This document shows, piece by piece, positions 1 to 5,155 of a DNA stretch of 5,155 nucleotides. Under the pieces are notes generated by a model. That model made no database searches and had not been told where the DNA came from. It worked only from the letters and a program-made list of their open reading frames with translations. Where the stretch lies: contig CAZAFN010000046.1 of the NCBI GenBank assembly GCA_964484795.1, forward strand, positions 1-5,155, read 5' to 3'. Within the stretch, counting starts at the first letter, position 1; every line of letters begins with the position of its first letter. The position numbers and the translations under genes are program-made. The stretch is from CAZAFN01 sp964484795. GTDB taxonomy: Bacteria > Pseudomonadota > Alphaproteobacteria > Methylaequorales > Methylaequoraceae.

Positions 1-1
1 C

Positions 2-949
2 CCTAAATTGATGGTCAATGTTGACAAAAAATGTATAGTTAAGCTGTCAAGATTATTAATTAAAAATGAAAAAGGGACAATTGATTCAATTGCTAATCTT
101 TCAAAAGATTTAAAATTAGTTATTGATCAGGAATATTTTAATCCACCATTACCAGAAGCCAAACCTTTTATTGGAACAAAAGTAGCAATAGTAGATACAG
201 GTGTTAATTATACTCTAAAATTTATTAACTCTAATCTATCAAGGGAAAACAATAACACTTTATCAGGTTATGATTTTGAGGATGATGATTTATTGCCTTT
301 TGACATCGATATTAGTAGGTCATTGTTTTTTCCTTTTCATCATGGAACAGCTGTAACAAGTATAATTTTAAGAGAAGCTCCCTTATCAGAAATCGTTGCA
401 TATAGATTTCCTAGATCAGATATGTGTAAATTTACATTATTGATAAATCACATAGCTAACAACAAAATTAAAATCGTTAACTTGTCAATGGGCTCAAAGC
501 ATGAAAAAGATTGGGTGTGTTTTAAAAATGCTGCATACCAACACAAAAACATTTTATTTTTTGTTTCAGCTGGAAATGACGGAATAAATATTGATGAAAA
601 AGGAGTATATCCAGCTTCATTTGATTTAGAAAATATTTTAGTGATTACATCTTCTGATATATTCGGAAACCTAGCCAGAGATTCAAATTTTGGAAAGAAT
701 TCAGTGGATTTTTTAATTCCTGGAGAACAAATACCTGTCATTGATCATCGAGGTGTTAGAACTAAAGCATCTGGTTCAAGCTATGCAGTTCCGAGAGTTG
801 TTGCAATGGCTGTTCGCTATTTATCAAATAATCCAAATGCAAGTGTAGGCGATATAAAAAATATTCTAATTTCAAGGGCAGTCAATAATAATCAATTTGT
901 AAAGTATGGATGGATACCAGATCCGTTGGATGATTATCTTTTTGACTAA
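2..949 (+). CDS. Subtilisin-like serine protease (peptidase family S8), 5' end outside the window
   Basis: This encodes a serine endopeptidase of the subtilase family. Counting from the TTG at position 8, the catalytic triad is complete: Asp63 in VAIVDTGVN, His112 in HHGTAV and Ser258 in GSSYAVP, the family's GTSMAxP motif with two changes. Asn190 in SAGNDG is the oxyanion-hole residue. The visible 313 residues cover the catalytic core, and the protein ends soon after it with no extra C-terminal domain. The frame is still open at base 2. The TTG at 8 and ATG at 11 have no Shine-Dalgarno sequence in the few bases visible, and about 60 residues without a signal peptide precede the Asp motif. 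I therefore infer that the real start, and any signal peptide or propeptide, lies upstream. Its stop overlaps the stop of the convergent S1 protease by four bases. The family assignment is firm; substrate and location are unknown. Confidence 0.9.
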   Translation, partial: PKLMVNVDKKCIVKLSRLLIKNEKGTIDSIANLSKDLKLVIDQEYFNPPLPEAKPFIGTKVAIVDTGVNYTLKFINSNLSRENNNTLSGYDFEDDDLLPFDIDISRSLFFPFHHGTAVTSIILREAPLSEIVAYRFPRSDMCKFTLLINHIANNKIKIVNLSMGSKHEKDWVCFKNAAYQHKNILFFVSAGNDGINIDEKGVYPASFDLENILVITSSDIFGNLARDSNFGKNSVDFLIPGEQIPVIDHRGVRTKASGSSYAVPRVVAMAVRYLSNNPNASVGDIKNILISRAVNNNQFVKYGWIPDPLDDYLFD

Positions 950-2067
950 TCAAATGCATTGTCAAGAAACCCTCTGGCTAAAGGAACTGCACTTGGGTTG
1001 TGAATTTCCATTAAAGAAATAGCATATTCACCAAAATCTTTATTTTTAGAAAAAGCAGCTGCTTGCACAGCTAATCTAAGCGCCTGAGGATCTTCAGGTG
1101 TAAATTCAAGCAGAGTTTTTAAAATTGGAATTTCTTTTTCATAAGATTTATTTAAGTGAAGAGCGACTGCTAATGAATGAAGACTAGTTGGACTTTTAGG
1201 ATCCAATTTAGTACTTTTTTCTAAAAAATATATAGAGTCATTAATTAATCCAAACCTACCAAAAGCTTGTCCAGCCATATCTAATAATAATTTATTATTA
1301 GAAAACTCGCAATTTGTTTGAATTTTTCTTAAAAGAACTTTTTCAGGTTTGTTATGATATTGTTGTGCTTCTTCAAGTGCATCTGCACATAAGCGAATAG
1401 CTCTACCAGTTTGAAAAAATTTTTCATTCTCAATGTTATTTTGATCATAAACATCCTTTAAAAGATGTACTGGAACTGCTTCATTATATTCACCTCCTCC
1501 AGAGGCAATTATTCCAATTAAATTACCATTTCTATCTATTAAAGCCCCTCCACTGGAACCAGGTAAATTTCTTGCGGACGAATGAATTCTGGCCTGTGGT
1601 TTGTTAGGTGCCGGGTATGAAATAATATTAGTTTCAGGAAAAATTCTGATATCATTCCTTCCAATGTCAAAAGCAATCATTCTTGTTTTTTTTGGTTGAC
1701 TATGATCAAAGTCAAACTTTATAGATTGTATATTTTTGGTCAGTGAAATAAAAGCTATATCTGCAGTGTGGTTGTTAGGAATAGTGAAAGCCTTTATAAT
1801 TTTTTTGTTTGGCATTCTAACTAAAACAGCCTTACTATCTTCTACTACGTGCCTATTAGTTACTATAATAGAATCTGATAAAAATATTCCACTTGCAATC
1901 ATTGTAGGAGTTTTGATGGCAACAACCTTTTTTAGCCATTCACATACTTTTTCTTTTTCATTGCATGAACGTTCTTGCCCGAGGACTTGTGGAGAAAAAT
2001 TTATACTGGTAATAATGATTATTACATAAATATATTTAGTAATTTTGCAAAATAGAGATGTGTTCAT
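946..2067 (-). CDS. Exported trypsin-like serine protease (S1, HtrA-type fold) with C-terminal TPR-like repeats
   Basis: This is a 373-residue predicted periplasmic or secreted serine protease. Residues 1-30 look like a Sec signal peptide: a basic start, an Ile-rich core at about 12-24, and likely cleavage after Val-Leu-Gly30. The chymotrypsin-fold triad is visible: His73 in TNRHVV, Asp103 in HTADIAFISL and Ser172 in LPGSSGGALID. No PDZ domain follows. Instead, residues about 264-360 form helix pairs resembling two or three TPR units, with FLEKSTKLDP and a following LAVALHLNKSYEKEI stretch, so the protein differs from DegP/HtrA in architecture. Cysteine pairs 35/42 and 227/253 could form disulfides, which would fit export. 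ATG 2067 is supported by AAGGAA on the minus strand (2075-2080). The gene diverges from the ModE-like regulator and converges with the S8 protease. TPRs usually bind proteins, so a partner or substrate-docking role is an inference. Confidence 0.88.
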   Translation of the reverse strand: MNTSLFCKITKYIYVIIIITSINFSPQVLGQERSCNEKEKVCEWLKKVVAIKTPTMIASGIFLSDSIIVTNRHVVEDSKAVLVRMPNKKIIKAFTIPNNHTADIAFISLTKNIQSIKFDFDHSQPKKTRMIAFDIGRNDIRIFPETNIISYPAPNKPQARIHSSARNLPGSSGGALIDRNGNLIGIIASGGGEYNEAVPVHLLKDVYDQNNIENEKFFQTGRAIRLCADALEEAQQYHNKPEKVLLRKIQTNCEFSNNKLLLDMAGQAFGRFGLINDSIYFLEKSTKLDPKSPTSLHSLAVALHLNKSYEKEIPILKTLLEFTPEDPQALRLAVQAAAFSKNKDFGEYAISLMEIHNPSAVPLARGFLDNAFD

Positions 2068-2120
2068 AAAAATATTCCTTTATACATATTTAATTAAATC
2101 TTTACTGAAGAACAATTGAA
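2068..2120. promoter_or_regulatory. Divergent promoter region between S1 protease and ModE-like regulator
   Basis: These 53 bases separate two divergent start codons, so the promoters of both genes must lie here or extend into the coding sequences. The stretch is almost pure A/T and contains a perfect 12-base palindrome, ATTTAATTAAAT, at 2088-2099. Such palindromes arise easily in A/T-rich DNA, so I do not call it an operator. I cannot place -35 and -10 elements with confidence on either strand. Confidence 0.45.
2075..2080 (-). promoter_or_regulatory. Ribosome binding site of the S1 protease gene
   Basis: On the minus strand the sequence reads AAGGAA, seven bases before the ATG at 2067. It is the clearest Shine-Dalgarno sequence in the window and fixes the start codon of the S1 protease. 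Most other genes here have weak or no such sequence. Confidence 0.7.
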
Positions 2121-2492
2121 ATGAAAATAAATAACAAAAAAACTGATAAGCCAGGAATAAGGCTAAAAGTCTATGTAAGGGAAGATATGGTTGGAGGCGG
2201 AAAACTTGAATTACTGAGAATTGTTGGAGAAACAGGTTCTATTTCTTCTGCTGCAAAAATTATGGGCCTTGATTATAAAAGAGCTTGGTTTCTTCTTGAT
2301 ACGCTCCAAAGATGCTTTAAAAACCCTTTATTTTTAACGAACAGAGGAGGAGGTTCTTCTGGTGGTACTTCATTAACTGAATTAGGAATTCAGCTTATTG
2401 AAAAATTCAATAAAACGGACACAGAAGTTAAAAAAGTTACTTCCGAGTTTTTAAAATGGCTAGAAGAAAATCAAAGGAAAACTAAACTTTAA
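2121..2492 (+). CDS. Stand-alone ModE-type (LysR-like winged helix) DNA-binding regulator
   Basis: This 123-residue protein matches the N-terminal DNA-binding domain of ModE, the molybdate-responsive transcription regulator. Visible landmarks are GGGKLELLRIVGETGSISSAAK (about residues 25-45), the recognition helix region LDYKRAWFLLDTL (50-62), and the Gly-rich wing NRGGGSSGGTSLTELG (74-89). Full ModE proteins are roughly twice as long and carry molybdate-binding Mop/TOBE domains. Here nothing follows the winged helix except a charged helical tail (about 92-123), possibly a dimerisation helix. An in-frame TGA at 2106 makes ATG 2121 the first possible start; the upstream Shine-Dalgarno (GAAG at 2107-2110) is weak. 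It is convergent with moaA, overlapping it by four bases, and close to a tupA-like gene, which supports a molybdenum or tungsten role. How it would sense metal is not apparent. The modE name would overstate the match, so no symbol is given. Confidence 0.87.
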   Translation: MKINNKKTDKPGIRLKVYVREDMVGGGKLELLRIVGETGSISSAAKIMGLDYKRAWFLLDTLQRCFKNPLFLTNRGGGSSGGTSLTELGIQLIEKFNKTDTEVKKVTSEFLKWLEENQRKTKL

Positions 2493-3496
2493 CCACCTGT
2501 TACATTCATATGACGAGAAACAGATTTATTATCAGAAGTTCTATCAATAATAAAATCATGCCCTTTAGGTTTTCTAGTAATAGCTTCATAGACAGCAGCT
2601 TTTAATGCTTCATTACCACTCTCTCTTAATATAGTTCTCAAGTCTGCATTGTCATCTTGTCCAAGGCACATAAAGAGTTCTCCTGTACAAGTCATTCTAA
2701 CTCTGTTGCATGATTCACAAAAATTATGTGTTAAAGGTGTAATAAAACCTAATTTTCCTCCAGTTTCTAAAATTTTTACATATCTAGCAGGGCCAGCTGA
2801 TCTCTCTGGTAAATCTATTAAAGTAAACTTTCTCGATAGATTTGCTCTTACAAGAGAAAGAGGTAGATATTGATCAAGCCTTCTTTCACTTCCTATATCC
2901 CCCATTGGCATAACTTCAATTATTGTCATGTCAAATCCTTTTTCCCCACACCAAATTAACATTTCTTCTAATTCATCATCATTTACACCTTTTAATGCCA
3001 CGGCATTAATTTTAATTTTTAAGCCTACTTTTTTTGCCTCTTCCAAACCATGCAATACTTGATCTAATTTTCCCCATCTAGTAATTTCTGCGAACTTTTT
3101 AGGATTTAAAGTATCTAATGATATATTCAGTCTTCTTACTCCAGCATCATATAGTTGCTGAGCCATTTTTGATAGTTGGCTGCCATTTGTTGTAATTGTC
3201 AATTCTTCAAGTGAGTTCCCAACCTCAGAACCGAGGTTATTAATTAATTGCATTATTCCTTTTCGGACAAGAGGTTCACCTCCTGTCAATCTAATTTTAG
3301 ATACACCCATTGAGATAAATGTTTTACAGACTAACTCAAGTTCCTCTAAAGTTAGCAAGTCCTTTTTTGGCAAAAAAGTCATATTTTCAGACATGCAATA
3401 AACACATCTAAAATCACATCTGTCTGTTACTGAAACTCTTAAATAAGTTACAGCTCTTCCAAAGGGATCAATAAGTTTATTTGAGTTTGTTAACAT
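2489..3496 (-). CDS. moaA: GTP 3',8-cyclase MoaA (molybdenum cofactor biosynthesis)
   Basis: MoaA is a cytoplasmic radical-SAM enzyme that rearranges GTP to 3',8-cyclo-7,8-dihydro-GTP, the first step of molybdopterin (Moco/Wco) synthesis; MoaC then makes cyclic pyranopterin monophosphate. The 335-residue length is normal. The N-terminal SAM [4Fe-4S] motif is Cys27, Cys31, Cys34 (DRCDFRCVYC), followed by the GGEP motif at 72-75. The second, GTP-binding cluster uses Cys260, Cys263 and Cys277 (HNFCESCNRVR), with the conserved Arg265 and Arg267. The protein ends in the diagnostic Gly-Gly (NVTGG), which is needed for activity in this family. ATG 3496 gives the expected N-terminus (IDPFGRAVTYLRVSVTDRC). 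No moaC, moaD, moaE or other cofactor gene lies beside it in the window. It diverges from the tupA-like gene and overlaps the convergent ModE-like gene by four bases at their stops. Confidence 0.97.
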   Translation of the reverse strand: MLTNSNKLIDPFGRAVTYLRVSVTDRCDFRCVYCMSENMTFLPKKDLLTLEELELVCKTFISMGVSKIRLTGGEPLVRKGIMQLINNLGSEVGNSLEELTITTNGSQLSKMAQQLYDAGVRRLNISLDTLNPKKFAEITRWGKLDQVLHGLEEAKKVGLKIKINAVALKGVNDDELEEMLIWCGEKGFDMTIIEVMPMGDIGSERRLDQYLPLSLVRANLSRKFTLIDLPERSAGPARYVKILETGGKLGFITPLTHNFCESCNRVRMTCTGELFMCLGQDDNADLRTILRESGNEALKAAVYEAITRKPKGHDFIIDRTSDNKSVSRHMNVTGG

Positions 3497-3503
3497 TAAC
3501 TTT

Positions 3504-3532
3504 ATAATAGACAGTTTAAAATAATATGTTGA
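3504..3532 (-). promoter_or_regulatory. Candidate moaA promoter
   Basis: On the minus strand TCAACA (3527-3532, four of six matches to the -35 consensus) is followed after 17 bases by TATTAT (3504-3509, close to the -10 consensus). The optimal spacing supports the call, but A/T-rich DNA gives many false -10 elements. If correct, transcription would begin within about a base or two of the moaA ATG at 3496, giving a leaderless or nearly leaderless mRNA. That would fit the absence of a clear Shine-Dalgarno sequence before moaA. Confidence 0.4.
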
Positions 3533-3542
3533 CTATAACATA
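3525..3542. promoter_or_regulatory. Inverted repeat, candidate operator in the moaA-tupA divergent region
   Basis: TATGTT, six bases (GACTAT), then AACATA: the arms are perfect inverted copies. It covers the proposed moaA -35 element and also contains a TTGACT on the plus strand (3529-3534) upstream of a TATAAT (3549-3554) facing tupA, although the 14-base spacing of that pair is short. Known ModE sites are A/T-rich inverted repeats, with arms around TATATA and a spacer of about six, so size and layout are similar but the sequence is not identical. A repeat of this size in A/T-rich DNA could also be chance. Binding by the nearby ModE-like protein is an inference. Confidence 0.4.
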
Positions 3543-3589
3543 AATAAATATAATCTCAAATTTTTATATGGCATTTTAAAAAATAATTT

Positions 3590-4426
3590 ATGGTTAAATT
3601 TGAATATAAATTTAAAATCTATGCTTTTGTTTTACTTTTATTATTTTCTTTCTTGAATTCAATAAAAGCTGCAACATCAAAAGAATTTATTACACTTCAA
3701 TCTACCACTTCAACACAAAATTCTGGCTTTTATGACTATATTTTGCCAATTTTTTCTGATGTATCAAATATTGAAGTTCGGGTAGTAGCAGTAGGCACCG
3801 GTCAAGCGATTAAAAATGCACAAAATTGTGATGGTGATGTTCTAATTGTGCATTCTATCATTTCAGAACAAAAGTTTGTTGAAAGTGGGTATGGATTATA
3901 TAGGAAGGACTTAATGTACAATGATTTTATTATTATTGGTCCTAAAGGTGACCCAGCAAAAATAAATTCTTCCCACAGTGCTATTGAGGCATTTAATAAA
4001 ATTTATAAATCAACAGCAATTTTTGCGTCTAGGGGAGATGAAAGTGGAACGCATAAAGCGGAACTTAAGTTATGGGAAAAAGCCAATTTAGATCCAGGAA
4101 AATTTAAAGGGCGATGGTATAGAGAGTTGGGTCTTGGCATGGGTGCAGCTTTAAACGTTGCAGTTCAGATGGATGCATATGTATTAAGTGACAGGGCAAC
4201 ATGGTTAGCTTTTAAAAATAAAAGAGATCACCAAATATTGTTTGAAGGGGATAAAGATTTATTTAACCAATATGGTATCATACCTGTAAATCCTAAGATA
4301 TGTTCATCAGTAAAGTTCAAAGAAACAGAATTATTTATTAATTGGGCACTATCACAAGAAGGGCAAAAACATATCTCTTCATTCACAGTAAATAATCAAC
4401 AGCTTTTTTTCCCTAATTCAAAATAA
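3590..4426 (+). CDS. tupA: TupA-like tungstate/molybdate ABC transporter substrate-binding protein
   Basis: This is a 278-residue periplasmic binding protein of the TupA type, which captures tungstate (some relatives also bind molybdate) for a TupBC ABC importer. Residues 1-27 form a signal peptide (basic start, FVLLLLFSFL core, likely cleavage after Ile-Lys-Ala27). The mature protein opens with the oxyanion-binding motif LQSTTSTQNSG (36-46, family TTTS). It also has DVLIVHS (83-89), the hallmark SRGDESGTH (147-155), WYRELGLGMG (176-185) and YVLSDRATW (197-205). Cys80 and Cys238 could form a disulfide. An in-frame TAA at 3584 makes ATG 3590 the earliest start; no good Shine-Dalgarno precedes it. 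Genes for the permease (tupB) and ATPase (tupC), commonly adjacent, are absent on both sides, so they must be elsewhere if this importer works. Its neighbours, moaA and a ModE-like regulator, fit cofactor metal supply. Tungstate versus molybdate preference cannot be read from sequence alone. Confidence 0.9.
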   Translation: MVKFEYKFKIYAFVLLLLFSFLNSIKAATSKEFITLQSTTSTQNSGFYDYILPIFSDVSNIEVRVVAVGTGQAIKNAQNCDGDVLIVHSIISEQKFVESGYGLYRKDLMYNDFIIIGPKGDPAKINSSHSAIEAFNKIYKSTAIFASRGDESGTHKAELKLWEKANLDPGKFKGRWYRELGLGMGAALNVAVQMDAYVLSDRATWLAFKNKRDHQILFEGDKDLFNQYGIIPVNPKICSSVKFKETELFINWALSQEGQKHISSFTVNNQQLFFPNSK

Positions 4427-4598
4427 ATCTTTATTTATAATCCTCTTTGATATCACATTAAATTTAATTTATTGTTAATTAGTTTGGCGGGATTAATGAT
4501 TGAAATTAACATATGAAAATTGCACATTGCATCTTCCATATCTATTGATATGGTTAAAACAAAGTAAGTAGATGTTATTTTATTTTCGGTCTTGATGT
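4427..4598. other. Intergenic region between tupA and the DUF1489 gene
   Basis: These 172 bases contain no convincing gene and no GC-rich hairpin followed by a T-run, so no intrinsic terminator for tupA is evident. Only A/T-only self-complementary stretches occur just after tupA (for example 4421-4436 and 4457-4468). The one structured element is the inverted repeat at 4536-4553. The DUF1489 promoter is probably here but I cannot place it. Confidence 0.5.
4536..4553. repeat. Short inverted repeat upstream of the DUF1489 gene
   Basis: CCATATC, a four-base loop TATT, then GATATGG: seven perfect pairs, including three G:C pairs, which is more than most self-complementary stretches in this A/T-rich window. 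It ends 45 bases before the DUF1489 start codon. No T-run follows on either strand, so it is not a classical terminator. It could be a protein-binding palindrome, a small RNA hairpin, or chance. Confidence 0.45.
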
Positions 4599-5036
4599 AT
4601 GGTTATTAACATAGACATTAAAACGCTTCATTTGAAAAAGTTATGTGTTGGGGTGAGCTCATTTGAAATGCTTGAAGAGTGGCAGGACAATGAAATTAAT
4701 CATAATAGACAAATATTTCACGTCACTAGAATTAAACCTAAACGAACAGAAGAAATCTTACTAAATGGTTCATTATATTGGATAATTAAAAATAAGTTTG
4801 TAGCCAGGCAAAGAATATTAGAATTTAAAGATGTAATTAGAGCAGATGGCAAAAGTGCATGTAAAATAATTTTTGATAGAAAACTATTTAAAGTTACAAA
4901 TATTCCTCATAGACCTTTTCAAGGGTGGAGATATTTGAAAGAAGAAATGGCACCCAATGATATATTTAAAGATCAAAATAACAATGAAATTCCAGCATCT
5001 TTATTGGCAGAATTGAATGAATTTGGAGTACATTAA
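4599..5036 (+). CDS. DUF1489 family protein, function unknown
   Basis: This 145-residue protein matches DUF1489, a family of small, probably cytoplasmic proteins found almost only in Alphaproteobacteria. Recognisable conserved blocks are LHLKKLCVGV (10-19), IFHVTRIKPKR (39-49), GSLYWIIKNKFVARQRIL (57-74) and the very characteristic HRPFQGWRYL (104-113). There is no signal peptide or membrane segment. The length is typical of the family. An in-frame TGA at 4593 makes ATG 4599 the first possible start, although it gives about eight residues before the usual LHL beginning, and no Shine-Dalgarno is visible. The rich Arg/Trp/Gln conservation suggests binding of a nucleic acid or other anionic ligand, but this is speculation and I know of no established function. 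It stands alone on its strand, 172 bases after tupA, and its stop lies three bases from the stop of the convergent gene on the right. Confidence 0.85.
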   Translation: MVINIDIKTLHLKKLCVGVSSFEMLEEWQDNEINHNRQIFHVTRIKPKRTEEILLNGSLYWIIKNKFVARQRILEFKDVIRADGKSACKIIFDRKLFKVTNIPHRPFQGWRYLKEEMAPNDIFKDQNNNEIPASLLAELNEFGVH

Positions 5037-5039
5037 AAA

Positions 5040-5155
5040 TTATGCAGCTATTTGTGTATTAATCAAGCGCGGATTTTTATTAATTGACTCAACTAGTTCC
5101 TTTATTTTTTGTGAACATGACCAATTTACTAATTGCATTTCACCATTAATATTTT
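5040..5155 (-). CDS. C-terminal end of an unidentified gene, cut by the window edge
   Basis: On the minus strand a frame stays open from the right edge to a TAA at 5040-5042, giving 37 residues that include NWSCSQKIKELVESINKNPR and end in NTQIAA. An internal ATG (32 codons) has no ribosome binding site, so this is more likely the tail of a longer gene than a complete small one. The spacing supports a real gene: it stops three bases after the convergent DUF1489 gene, matching the tight tail-to-tail packing elsewhere in the window. The sequence looks like a short amphipathic helix with a polar tail. I do not recognise the family. Confidence 0.45.
   Translation of the reverse strand, partial: NINGEMQLVNWSCSQKIKELVESINKNPRLINTQIAA

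Noticed and set aside
448..741. Minus-strand 97-codon open frame inside the S8 protease gene
   Set aside because: It lies wholly opposite a gene with an intact catalytic triad, has no recognisable motif and looks like an antisense shadow.
1736..2029. Plus-strand 97-codon hydrophobic open frame opposite the S1 protease gene
   Set aside because: Its hydrophobic look comes from reading the A/T-rich protease sequence in reverse; no ribosome binding site or family match, and the opposite gene is clearly real.
2..2067. Protease pair as an antiphage or conflict system
   Set aside because: The S1 member has a clear signal peptide, there are no NTPase, nuclease or effector-associated genes nearby, and the neighbours are housekeeping metal-cofactor genes.
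2088..2099. 12-base palindrome ATTTAATTAAAT as a ModE-like autoregulatory site
   Set aside because: It consists only of A and T, does not match the moaA-tupA repeat, and is expected by chance in this composition. A similar one occurs at 4457-4468.
2649..2873. Plus-strand 74-codon open frame opposite moaA
   Set aside because: It overlaps the conserved C-terminal iron-sulfur region of moaA and has no independent support.
3497..3589. Moco or tungsten-cofactor riboswitch upstream of moaA
   Set aside because: The whole divergent gap is only 93 bases, A/T-rich, and lacks the GC-containing helices such an aptamer needs; the likely moaA leader is almost absent.
4421..4436. A/T-only hairpin after tupA as an intrinsic terminator
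   Set aside because: It has no G:C pairs, a very small loop and no proper T-run after it, so it would not be stable.
4598..4613. TATGGT-TATT-AACATA as a second copy of the moaA-tupA operator candidate
   Set aside because: One arm is mismatched, the spacer is four rather than six, and it overlaps the DUF1489 start codon and first codons, so it is more likely coincidence.

Overview
The window is AT-rich DNA with tightly packed genes on both strands. It holds seven protein genes or gene parts and no RNA gene, insertion sequence, CRISPR array or other sign of mobility that I can see. The best taxonomic clue is the gene at 4599-5036, which matches the DUF1489 family, a family found essentially in Alphaproteobacteria. 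Low GC, short intergenic gaps and gene ends that overlap by a few bases suggest a streamlined, possibly marine, alphaproteobacterium. The exact clade is a guess.

Layout from left to right: (1) 2-949 (+), a subtilisin-like (S8) serine protease whose beginning lies outside the window. (2) 946-2067 (-), an exported trypsin-like (S1, HtrA-type fold) protease with a C-terminal TPR-like helical region, meeting gene 1 tail to tail with a 4-base overlap. (3) 2121-2492 (+), a stand-alone ModE-type winged-helix regulator, divergent from gene 2 across 53 bases. (4) 2489-3496 (-), moaA, the radical-SAM GTP 3',8-cyclase of molybdenum cofactor synthesis, also overlapping its convergent neighbour by 4 bases. 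(5) 3590-4426 (+), a TupA-like periplasmic tungstate/molybdate-binding protein, divergent from moaA across 93 bases. (6) 4599-5036 (+), the DUF1489 protein. (7) 5040-5155 (-), the last 37 codons of an unidentified gene.

Genes 3, 4 and 5 make a coherent molybdenum/tungsten group: a ModE-like DNA-binding protein, the first enzyme of pterin cofactor synthesis, and an oxyanion-capturing protein. The moaA-tupA gap contains an 18-base inverted repeat with 6-base arms and a 6-base spacer. It overlaps a plausible moaA -35 element and is a candidate, unproven, site for the ModE-like protein. Two features stand out: the regulator has no metal-sensing domain, and the permease and ATPase genes (tupB, tupC) expected beside tupA are absent from both sides. 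The protease pair has no obvious link to the metal group apart from the shared divergent promoter region at 2068-2120. I see no wholly new system here. The most useful leads are the moaA-tupA operator candidate, the sensor-less ModE, the orphan tupA and the S8/S1 protease pair.
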